NCBI GenBank assembly: GCA_023213395.1
Contig: CM041465.1
Span: 233,933,741 to 233,997,740 of the forward strand
Direction of reading: 5' to 3'
Length of the DNA: 64,000 nucleotides
DNA from: Cycas panzhihuaensis
Taxonomy: Eukaryota > Cycadophyta
In this document: positions 1 through 9,719 of the stretch, piece after piece
Layout: each line of letters starts with the position of its first letter
Position numbering within the stretch: position 1 is the first letter of the stretch
The notes under the pieces: model-generated
Database searches by the model: none
What the model saw: the letters and a program-made list of their open reading frames with translations, nothing else
What the model was told of the DNA's origin: nothing
Position numbers and translations under genes: made by a program

Positions 1-1
1 T

Positions 2-310
2 TATATTGAAAAGACCAAAGAAGATTCAGATCAAATATATGATCAGCTTGCTGTACAAGATCATGATCTTCCATTTGAGGGGGAGAATGAATATTATGAT
101 GTGATAAAGGAGAGTTATAATGATTTGATAGTTGTTCACAATACAAAGTCTTTAAAAGATAAAGTTCAAGTTCAAAGTTTTCTTAATGTTCCAGTTGAAA
201 AAGTCAAAGTTGTAGCTATTCATCTTTGTACAAATCAAGCTTCATTCAATTACAACTTTTTTGCACCACTTCATGATAGAAGGACACATGTTGCTAGAAG
301 GTTAATGTAA
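2..310 (+). CDS. Unidentified open frame, 3' end only, beside a retroelement LTR
   Basis: An open frame enters from the left edge and runs without a stop to the TAA at 308-310, about 102 residues. The protein is acidic at first (repeated D and E around 'DHDLPFEGENEYYD') and becomes basic near the end ('RRTHVARRL'). I recognise no domain. It lies about 100 bp before a polypurine tract and a TG-starting LTR, so the likeliest reading is the last part of a retrotransposon polyprotein or of an extra ORF next to the 3' LTR. The ORF has no in-frame ATG; a GTG occurs at 101. It could equally be a fragment of another gene that landed here. Confidence 0.35.
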   Translation, partial: YIEKTKEDSDQIYDQLAVQDHDLPFEGENEYYDVIKESYNDLIVVHNTKSLKDKVQVQSFLNVPVEKVKVVAIHLCTNQASFNYNFFAPLHDRRTHVARRLM

Positions 311-410
311 GTTGATAATGATCAAGTTAAGAGATAAAATTTTAAAGTTTTTTTCAAGTATAAATTCCATAAGTTCAAAGAGAAGATACAAGTGTTCGTT
401 ATGATTATTA

Positions 411-798
411 AGGGAGAGAATGTTAGAGTTAATAATCATCACTCCACTCCCACCTTCCAACTATGGGAGCATACCTCATCTTCCTCAATTTACACATGTG
501 GATGCTCAACATGTGTAGGTAAATTTAGTTAATTTAAGTTAAGTTTACTTTAAGTTAAGTTTGTATTATTTTATTGTAATTTATATTTCAGGGGTTGAGG
601 AGTTTCCCTCCTCCCAAAAAATTATATATATTGAGGGGTGTGCAACTCTGGTGTCTTTAGACAACGCCCATATTGGAACATTTGTATTACTCTTCTCTAT
701 TAACATAGATTGAATATATAATGATTCTTATTTATGTTATTGTGTAATATTGATCTATTAAGTTTTGATTATCTCTTTTATGTTCTGCCCTGTTTTCA
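411..798 (+). mobile_element. Polypurine tract followed by probable 3' LTR
   Basis: A purine run (agggagagaa, 411-420) is followed directly by TGTTAG at 421, the usual start of an LTR. A TATA-rich stretch near 620-640 could be the LTR promoter. The right end is placed at the CA at 797-798 only because no PBS or inverted terminus shows a better end. No second copy of this LTR was found, so the rest of the element lies left of the window. Confidence 0.5.
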
Positions 799-1272
799 TG
801 CAATTTTATTTCCTTTACAAAGAGTTCTAGTATACCTATAATTAATAATCAATAAAATTATTCCTCTACTTGATAAAATTAATTATTAAAATATTTATGC
901 CATAATAATATAATAATAAGGAGAATTTATATTACTGTAATAAGTGAACCATGAACCAATTATATATGCTATAATTTATCATATTTACAATCACCTTATA
1001 TAGGCATAATTTTTAGTAAAACTTTCATCCCAATTAGGAAAGAAATAACCTTCATTGATATCATTCTTTAAGTTCCCTAATATTACTACAACGTTTCTCT
1101 TCTCACTCTTATTAGAACTATCTTAGTTCCTTAGGTTAGTGATCTAGTTTTAATACCCCAACCTCTTATAAGATCACATTGATAATTTATCTTCTTTAAG
1201 ACTTCTATAATTTGTACTACCTTGATAGGTCTTACATGTTGGAAGTGAGATGTAAAGCATAAAAGAGATTAA
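799..1272. other. AT-rich spacer
   Basis: No gene seen. At 1238-1258 the phrase tgttggaagtgagatg resembles the terminal bases of element 2's LTR (16963 onwards), so a short LTR scrap may lie here just before element 1. Confidence 0.5.
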
Positions 1273-1810
1273 TGTATTAAGGTCATTTATGTAGATTAAT
1301 TATGTGACCTTAGAATATATTGTTAGCATTAGTCTCTTAATGAAATGCACTTTATGTGCATTTATATGTAATTTTGGGTTTACGTCATTAGGCGAGAAAA
1401 TCCTAACCCTATTGCTCACCCTCAATAATAAAAGATAAAATCTCAAAGAGGGTGTCATTATTTATTTTCACCTCCAAGCTTGCTCTCATATCTTATTTCA
1501 TCTTCTTTTTTATTCTCCATTGTCATTATGTGCATGTGAGTGATTTATCTCCTAGATCCATCTTTCCTTCATGTGGTATTAGAGCCAACAAAGTTTAAAA
1601 CTGGTCCTATGTATCGTGGTAGCATATTTAGAGATACGTGAAGGTGTTTGCTAGGTGGCATCGAGGAACACCGTGGTGGACATGCATGCCGCATAGGTAC
1701 AACTAACTCCTTGTGACGGGGGAGTGTTGGAGCACGTGACATTAACTATCATAAGAAAGTCCTCTTTCCAAATCACCTTGGGGTTTTTAGTGTAATGGAA
1801 ACCTGTGATA
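1273..1810 (+). repeat. Element 1 5' LTR
   Basis: Matches 8809-9346 along its whole length with scattered, mostly C/T and A/G, differences. Starts tgtattaagg and ends acctgtgata just before a PBS. The left edge could lie about 10 bp earlier, because similarity fades gradually there. It contains an internal PBS-like site at 1574. Confidence 0.82.
1574..1586 (+). promoter_or_regulatory. PBS-like motif inside element 1 LTR
   Basis: TGGTATTAGAGCC differs at one position from the initiator-Met tRNA complement used by plant copia elements. It lies inside the repeat rather than after it, and the right LTR has the matching site at 9110 (cggtatcagagta). It may mark an older, shorter LTR of about 300 bp. 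Confidence 0.5.
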
Positions 1811-1812
1811 AG

Positions 1813-1825
1813 TGGTATCAGATCT
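1813..1825 (+). promoter_or_regulatory. Element 1 primer-binding site (initiator-Met tRNA type)
   Basis: TGGTATCAGATCT begins two bases after the end of the 5' LTR, the usual place. The first ten bases match the canonical TGGTATCAGAGC. Confidence 0.7.
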
Positions 1826-3768
1826 AGAAGGGGATCTATTCACTCCATTCCACTTGCATAGAGTCATTTTTGCCTCTCTTTCACCTTCAATGTGAAGTAT
1901 TGAGAGTGCATTCATTATTTTTTTAATATCTTGATAGCTTGATATTATATTATTTTATAATTTATTACTTTATCTATATATGCAAAAATTTAGAGGTGAA
2001 GAATATAGGTTTTTGAATCCATTCAGTAGCCGAAACAGTCCCAAAAGCATTAAACGCCTAAAATTTTATTAAAACATTGACTATCTCATATTTTGATGAA
2101 ATTTGGCATACAAGGTCATCTTAACTAGATGATCATTTTTGTCTTCTGGATTAACTTCATATTTATCCTGCAATAATGAGTTTTAGCTATAATAAAAGGG
2201 TAAAATTTGTGGATAAGTGATATAAAGTACTTTTACCAATAAAATCCTTTAATTATAAGCTAAAAATCTGAAACTTTTATTAAGGGATCTGGTATATTTA
2301 TATCTTACGATTAATTTAAGATAAATACCATCAATTTCATCCACTAGTTAGTGAGATCTATGCAGTTTTCTCACGGTTGCTGATTTTGCCTACTCAATCC
2401 CACAAAGGACATTGCAAGGGCATTTTGGGTAATTTTTTGCTAGATTTTACAAATAGTACAGAAGGGAAAGTTAATGTATATGTTAAAATGTAACTTTTGA
2501 TATATTGAAGTTTAGATTCTGAGACAGTTAATCTGGAAGGATTTTGTTTTAGTGCTTTTTTTGGTAGAAAATGTTTTGTGCCTTTACAAAAATCTGACTT
2601 CACAACCCCCTATCAGAAATGATATTCTGAGCACTTTTTCCTTCTGTCATAAATTTATATTTTATCATTTAGACCTTCATATTTATAATTTTTAAAAAAA
2701 TTATGCCTATTTATTATTATTTATAAATTTTATAAAAAAAATCACAAAATAGGGCAAAATAGCATGCATATAGATTTAGAAAAATTAGCATTTTAGTGGC
2801 AAGTTAATCTATTTTTTATCCCATTGTGGCTTTTGTATCAAAACTTCTAAAATCATATTTGGAAACATTATACTAAAGCAAGGGAAACCTTGTATCGGAA
2901 GTAACATCTAGTTTCCCTACTAAATCTAGCATGCTTTTTCTATTTACACACATAGCATAAAGCATCATAAAAGCAACAACAACAACAAGACAAGCACGAA
3001 AAGTAAGCAAGCTCATTTGGCAACTTTTCATTTCAGTTTTCAGTTATATGGAAACATCTTACATTATTCCTAAAAAGAATGTCATCCATACGATCTATAC
3101 CGCCAGTTCTTGACTTGTGCTCACACTCGCCTTGGTTGAAATAGACCAAGGTTGGCTAAAGTCTAGGTCCTAAGGGAGGTGTGAGTTTTATACTAGGTCT
3201 AGTCTTAACCGAAATAGCGGTGGAGGGATAGGTTAGCCATACCTACAGTCTCCAATCAGGGATAATCCTGATAACCACCCGAGAAAACTGAAAATCTTAA
3301 TGCAAGATTAAAATTAACCTAGTCCAATATCCATCATAATCGTAGGGTACGTAATACCATTTGAATCTTCAAAGGAAGTATATAGCTACTCATTGGTGAA
3401 CTGGGTGGGAACTGAAAGTACCTAAGCTCAATTGTGGCTTGGATTTCATCACCAAGTGCAAGTGTGGGTATCGCAGGTGAAGGCCTTAATCATATACTAG
3501 AAGCCTTAGGCATCGAAATCTCACCTACATTTGACATAAGTGAGAGGTTAGTGGCATGACACATCACCACTCTTTGCCAACTCTATATTAGGAATCATTC
3601 TTACATCATTGCTTATATTTATTTTTTATATAATTGTTGAAAAATACTTAATCATTGTTTGCTTCTCATTACAACAATCATTTCTACATCCTTGTTGCGC
3701 TAAGTGTACTAGTCACACGTGTTAGTGGCACATACTTCTATCATTTCTTCTACTTCATCATCATCACC
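1826..3768 (+). other. Element 1 long untranslated leader
   Basis: No open frame of note. AT-rich at first, then less AT-rich (3090-3590) with segments like 'tctaggtcctaagggaggtg'. The small reverse ORF at 2394-2603 has no recognisable domain and is probably chance. Confidence 0.6.
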
Positions 3769-4735
3769 ATGTCATCTCAATTCAAGCAAAATGTTAATTG
3801 CATATTGAAAGGCAAAGAAAGTTAGGATCTATAGTACACTGGAATTAAAAATGTTGTAAAGTATGAAAGCCTTTGGAGAGCCCACTTGCAACCTACACCT
3901 AACATACCAACAACAACTACAACAGCTGCTTCTAGTGGATCCACCCCAAACAACTCCTACAGATGTTGCAACTAAACTACAATGGGAGATAGATGATGAA
4001 AAGATTTATGTAAGAATTTTGTTGGTCATTGATCACTCTCTGCATAACTTGATAAATGAAGAGCAACATGATACCGCCTGGAAGGTCCTAGAAGTTCTCA
4101 AAAAGAACTTTGATACAAAGTTAAATTTAGAATTTATTCATCTTGTTTTGAAAATAAACAAATTAAAAATGCAAAAGGATGGGCTCATGAGACAATAAAT
4201 ATCCTTTAACCAATCAAACAGGCAATTGACAAAAGCTTTAAGACCTAATACATCACTTGGGTATTTTTTATCTAGTTATGTTTACATGTGCCTAATTATA
4301 AAAACTTACTTGGAAGTCTTCAATCTAGTGGAACATTAAAGACACTCAACTCCAAAGCACTTGCTAAGAAGTTTATAGAATTTGATAAGACTTTTGATAC
4401 AAACTTTGTAGCCTCTGACTCTCTTCCAGATGCAGTATTTGAGGTAGAAGAAGAAGTTTGCTATACAAAAAATTAAGGTCCCTCTTGTGGTAGAGGAAAT
4501 AACTGACCAAGAGGAAGATGAAGAAATATGGGAAATCATCCACAAGGCCAATTAAACTCTCAATTATAACCCCAACAGTCTCAAGGCTAAGGCCCACCTT
4601 AACAAAGAGCAAGATAGTCAGGCTAAACTAGTACTTTTTCAAGGACTGGTAATCAAACTATTATATGTGATCGGTGTAATCGTAAAGGACACTTAGCAAA
4701 AGGTAGAACTTCCATTTATAAGTTGGCTAAGTTCT
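3769..4735 (+). pseudogene. gag: Element 1 gag (copia capsid/nucleocapsid), broken
   Basis: Encodes the structural protein that packages the element RNA. ATG at 3769, then an early stop and frameshift. The best segment, 3863-4198, has the copia gag core pattern: W near the start, 'DTAWKVLEVLKKNFD', then 'INKLKMQKDG'. A further piece at 4288-4476 carries the 'LLGSLQSS' region. The nucleocapsid zinc knuckle is at about 4666-4710 ('CDRCNRKGHLAKGR'); the last zinc-binding Cys is replaced by Arg. At least three frame breaks. Not functional. Confidence 0.85.
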
Positions 4736-7700
4736 AACCAAAACATGGAGCTCACAATGTGGAAGAAACTTGTGAAGAATCCTCTAATGGTGCAGGTTTT
4801 ATACAAGTACACATTCAAAGAATTAAGGGATCTTTAGCATCAAATGCCATTAACTAACCAAAGAGATACTTTGAAGCTCAATGTGGATATATCACTTGTG
4901 AATTCCCTTCATCAATGCCAAGCCCTATTAGCATTGCCAATAGTGTGGCTTCAATCGATGGATAGTGGATCATGGACACATGAGCAACTCAATATATGAC
5001 GTGCAATCGCAGTCTATATCAAACATTTGACTCAAATATTCAAGGAGTTATTCACATGGCTGATAAATCACAATAACCTGTTGAAGGAATTGGCAATATT
5101 CGTTTAAAACTCCTAGGCTTAGAAGATTTTAAATTGCTTGATGTCTTATATATACCCAATCACAAACAAAACCTACTCTCCTTATCAATACTTGTCTCTT
5201 GTGGATTTGATCTGAGTGTAACCGCAAATGACCAGACTCTCCATGTCATTTACCCTCCAACTAATCACGTGGTTTTGACTGGATATCTCTTTGGCAAACT
5301 CTTTCAACTGAATGGCTCTCTATCTTTTAAAGCCCATTGTGACCAAAGCCCTTGTGCTGATGAAGAATTTGCATTTAATTCCATCTTGACCCATCCAACG
5401 CTATCACCAGAAGCTCTTTGGCATGCTCGCATGGGCCATGTTTACATTGATAGACTTAGAGATCTTTCTAACACTATTCTAAACCTTCTAAAGTTTTCCT
5501 CTAAGCCCTTTAATTATGAAGCTTATATTATTGTCAAATCTCATCGACAACCCTTTCCCAAATATCAGTGGGAATCAAGCCATCTATTACAATTGGTACA
5601 CTCTAATTTATGTAGGCCAATGGCCATTCCTTCACTGAAGGACAAGCTATATTACATCTCTTTCATTGATGATTTTACTAGAAAAGTATGGGTAGCTTTT
5701 CTACACAAGAAAGATGAAGCATTCTGTATATTCAAGGAATTCAAAGCCCTCACTGAAAAAGAGTCAGGTTATCAACTCAAATATCTTCGAACTGATAATG
5801 ATGGCAAATATACCTCACATAAGTTTGAAAGCTACTTTCAAGATAATGGCGTCAAGCATCAAACAACAATAGCAAGTACCCCACAACAAAATGGAGGTGC
5901 TGAGCGCATGAGCATGACAATCATGAACATGGTTCGTGCTATGTTAATATATAAAAATGTACCTGCCTATCTATGGGCTGAAGCAATCTGGACACTTATT
6001 TATTGTATCAATGTTGCTAGCCCATCAAAGGAAGTACAATCACCTAATGAAAAGTGGTTAGGACAAGCCCTCATTATTCACTACTTTAAAATTTTTGGCT
6101 CTACATGCTATGCCCATATTCTGGATGCAGATCAAAATAAACTCTAGCCAAGGGCACTTAAAGGTATCTTTGTTGGATACCCTATGGATAAGAAAGGATA
6201 TAAGGTCTTCATACCTTCACAATGGAAAATTATTATTACCAGAGATGTCATTTTTGTGGAGACAGAGGATCAGTTACTTAAACCAGAGTCTAAAGTACCC
6301 TCACACTGCTACAATAATGTTATCAACTATGATGTTCAGATTCTAAAATTTGGAGGGGTAGCAAACATAAATTACTCTAAATATTGGAAGCTAACAATAG
6401 AGCCTTAGAGGATACAAGTTATGACTCTAAACCGATGAGTACACATCCAGTACCACCTTTTGAAGATAGCAGAGTTAATAAAGGCAAAGCCATTATAGAA
6501 GAACCATCCTCTCCACCTTCAGTTGACAAAAGCAAAATAATAGTAGAAGGACCATCTTCCTCAAGCACATCAACATCCTCCTCACAAAATAATCATTTTA
6601 ATGAACATGATGAGAGCCAAGAAGTTGGGGAAACGAGGACATCATTCCCAGCTCGAGGATCTCGAGAAGCCCGCCAGCTCAATAAGGACATACGACTAGA
6701 TAAGGTGGGAAAAACTGGCACTCGAAGTGTCCATAGAGTAAGGATGTAAGAATTATTATATAATGATCTTGGACTAGCAGAACTGCACCTTACTCTTAAT
6801 GAAGAGCCCTTAATGTACCAAGAATCTATAAAGTAGATAACTTGGAGAAATACTATGAACAAAGAGTACCAATCTCTTATCAAGAACGGTACATGGGAGC
6901 TCATTGATCTACCACTTGGAAGAAAGGTAGTTCAAAATAAATGGGTGTTCAAAAATAAATATAGATTAGACAACACCCTTGAAAAACACAAGGTGAGGTT
7001 GGTAGCTAAAGGATTTACATAAAGGGAAGGCATCGACTACACTAAAGTCTTCGCATCTATAACCAAGTGGCCTATAATTAGAACTCTTATGGCCTTGACT
7101 GCTCAACAGGCTTAGAAAATCCACCAACTTGATATTAGGACTACGTTTCTTAATGGAGATCTTGAAGAAGAAATTTACATAGCTATGCCAAAAGGATATG
7201 AGATCGAAGGTCAAGAGCATAAGGTTTGCAGGCTCAGAAAGTCCTTGTACGGCCTTAAACAAGCCTCTTGTGCTTGGTTTGCCAAGTTGTCTAAAAGAAT
7301 GAAGCAACTTGGATATGAGGTTTATGATTATCAAGATATTGATGCAACATTATTCATCAAGCACCATAAGCATAAAGTCACTTATCTCATAATCTTTGTG
7401 GATGACATGCTAGTAACGGGTAATAGTGAACAGGCAATAAGCCAACTGAAAAAGGACCTTGGCAAAATGTTTGAATTGTCTGACCTCGATTTGATGAAAT
7501 ATTACTTGGGAATTGAAGTAACACAAAAGAATGGAAAAATTTTCCTCTCTTAAGAAAAATACATCAATGATCTTCTAACCAAGTTTTAGTTAAAAGATGC
7601 TCGACCAATGATAATACCTATGGAACCTATACCAAACTCTCAATTGAAGGTGATACTAGGGAGGTAGACACAACACTCTATAAGAAACTTGTAGGTAGTC

Positions 7701-8305
7701 TCATCTACACTACTAATATAAAGCCAGATATTGCACACTCTGCTAGCATTCTTGCTCGTTACATGACAAATCCTAAGCAGAATCATTGGCAGGCAGCAGT
7801 GAGAGTGTTGAGATACCTTAAGATGACCAACAAATATGGTCTGTTGTATGAACCTAATTCAGACTTCAAGCTTTCTGCATACACAGACTCAGACTTTGTA
7901 GGAGATAAAGATACAGGAAGATCTACGTCTGGGTATATAACGTTTCTTAGAACAGAACTAATATCATGGAGATTCAGATGGCAGAAGATAGTTGCAGATT
8001 CAACTGCCGAAGTTAAATACATTGTTGCTTCTAAGACCAGTAAAGAGGTGATATGGCTAAGAAAATTATTTAAAGCATTGAATATCACCCAAGTAAGTCC
8101 TATGAGTCTTCATGTGGATAATTAATCAATAATTTGCATGGTGAAAAATCTTGTATTTCATGATTGTATTAAACACATAAGTACGAAAGTCTATAGGATT
8201 AGAGAACTTATTTATGATGGCATAATTCAATTGGAATACTGCCCCACAGCAGATCAAGTGGCCGATATCTTCACTAAACCACTGCAAAAGGTGAAGTTTG
8301 AATAG
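4736..8305 (+). pseudogene. pol: Element 1 pol: protease, integrase, RT, RNase H, broken
   Basis: Order is copia. The protease begins near 4966 with 'WIMD', but the DSGA active site reads D-T-stop-A (TGA). The integrase (5134-6147) keeps both His of the zinc region ('WHARMGH'), has Tyr for both Cys ('YEAYIIVKSHR'), Asn for the first catalytic Asp ('HSNLCRP'), and retains 'LRTDNDGKY' and 'PQQNGGAER'. A linker (6200-6750) is Ser/Pro-rich. RT starts near 6845; the active site 'FVDDM' is intact at 7395-7406, but stops interrupt the domain upstream. RNase H follows (7763-8300: 'YTDSDFVGD', 'STSGY', 'DSTAEVKYI'), ending near 'ADIFTKPLQKVKF'. Dead element. Confidence 0.92.
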
Positions 8306-8388
8306 TTCTGAAGGCAACTTGGTCTTAGGGCCTCCATCTTCGACTAATCAAAGAAGATGGCAATAAGATCATCATACTCTATTCCCTT

Positions 8389-8540
8389 CATGAAAACCCC
8401 TTGTGGGCATGGAAGAATAAGAGTAAGTCTCTGCTCTATCCTCTTTGTGAAAACCCCATGTGGGCATGGAAGGATAAGGGTTGTACTAGTTTTAGAAAAT
8501 TAGAACCAATGAAAACCCAAAAAGGGCATAAGGGATAATC
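8389..8540 (+). repeat. Three spaced copies of a GTGGGCATGGAAG-type motif in element 1 3' UTR
   Basis: Copies start near 8389, 8447 and 8508. The first two share tgaaaacccc-tgtgggcatggaag almost exactly; the third is looser (tgaaaacccaaaaagggcat). They lie between the end of RNase H and the PPT. The core can pair with itself (ccca...tggg), so a small RNA hairpin is possible. Confidence 0.65.
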
Positions 8541-8784
8541 AAATAATATATGGAGACTCAGTAGATTAAACTGCATATTTAAGCTACTTGGCTATCATGC
8601 TACATCAAAAAGCCACCTTAGCCATTTTGATTTATAAAAGGGGCTATAGATCTTAGAAAGTTCACGGGTTTTTATTCTCCATGAAGGTTTTCCCACAAAA
8701 GTATCATTTAGAATTTCTATATAATAATGAGGCTCAAATGAAGACTTCATAGAATAGATTTTCTTAAAATGACCTTCCACAATT
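8541..8784 (+). other. Element 1 3' untranslated region
   Basis: AT-rich with no feature beyond the repeat before it; the reverse open frame in it is an ORF shadow. Confidence 0.5.
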
Positions 8785-8793
8785 AAAGGGGGG
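8785..8793 (+). promoter_or_regulatory. Element 1 polypurine tract
   Basis: aaagggggg lies about 15 bp before the matched start of the 3' LTR. Second-strand synthesis would prime here. The 15-bp gap suggests that the true LTR start is slightly left of 8809 and has diverged. Confidence 0.6.
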
Positions 8794-8808
8794 ATTCAAA
8801 TAGGTTAA

Positions 8809-9346
8809 TGTATTAAGGTTATTTGTGTAGATTAATTATGTGACCTTAGGATATATTGTTAGCATTAATCTCTTAATGAAATGTACTTTATATGTATTTA
8901 GATGTAATTTTGGGTTCATATCATTAGGTGGGAAAATCCTAACCCTAATGCTCACCCTCAATAATAAAAGGCAAAATCTCAAGGAGGGTGTCATTATTCA
9001 TTCTCACCTCCAAGCTTGATCTCATATCTTGTTTCATCTTTTTTTTTATTCTCCATTGCCATTGTGTGCATGTGAGTAATTTATCTGCTAGATCTATCCT
9101 TCCTTCATGCGGTATCAGAGTAACTAAGGTTCAAAATCGGTCCTGTGTATAGCGGTAGCGCACCTGGGGATACGTGAAGGTATTTCCTAGGTGGTGCTGA
9201 GGAATGCCATGGTGGACATGCATACCGTGTAGGTACAACTGACTCCTTGTGACAGGGGAGTGTTGGAGCATGTGACGCTAACTATCGCAAGGAAGTCCTC
9301 TTCCCAAATCACCCTAATACTTTTGGTGTAACGGCAACCTGTGACA
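8809..9346 (+). repeat. Element 1 3' LTR
   Basis: Copy of 1273-1810, ending in CA. It is followed at once by sequence belonging to element 2's LTR. Confidence 0.82.
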
Positions 9347-9688
9347 GAGCAAGACCATTCACAATAGCAAGTGCATAACTTGAAAGAGTAAGTTAATATT
9401 CTTTATTGATTTCTTAATATTATTAAAAAAATACTAGGGAGGTATTCCCATCCTATTTATAGGCAATTTTAGAGAGGCAGCAAGTTTCTTAACCTGACAT
9501 ATCCAAATCAAAATAATATTAAAAAATATTAAGTAATAATTAAATATGTACCTTAATATAGATACGTCAGCTCTTTTGGTGACTGGTGGCAGCTACTATG
9601 TGGCCTGAGGTGACCTAGGGAGGCCCAAGGTGGCTTTGAGAGGCCCTAGGTACACATTAACATAGGAGCATTAGGTATTATCCTAGCA
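9347..9688 (-). repeat. Element 2 3' LTR
   Basis: Matches 16981-17322, and the two segments are the same length. On - it starts TGCTAGGATAATACC directly after the PPT. Confidence 0.87.
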
Positions 9689-9697
9689 TTCTCCCCT
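9689..9697 (-). promoter_or_regulatory. Element 2 polypurine tract
   Basis: On - reads AGGGGAGAA and is followed directly by the LTR start TG, the standard arrangement. Confidence 0.82.
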
Positions 9698-9719
9698 ATA
9701 ATGCCTAATGTAAATAACT

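Larger units (their letters stand above)
1273..9346 (+). mobile_element. Element 1: decayed full-length Ty1/copia LTR retrotransposon
   Basis: Two direct repeats (1273-1810 and 8809-9346, same length, TG...TA/CA ends) flank an 8.1-kb unit. Domain order is gag with zinc knuckle, aspartic protease, integrase, reverse transcriptase, RNase H; integrase before RT defines copia. A PBS of the initiator-Met tRNA type follows the left LTR and a purine tract precedes the right one. Several stops, frameshifts and lost catalytic residues show it cannot make its own proteins. The leader between PBS and gag is long (about 2 kb). The right LTR abuts element 2, so the target-site duplication could not be tested. 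Confidence 0.93.

Noticed and set aside
2-310. Envelope-like ORF of a retroelement
   Set aside because: No signal peptide or membrane segment is visible and only the end is in the window.
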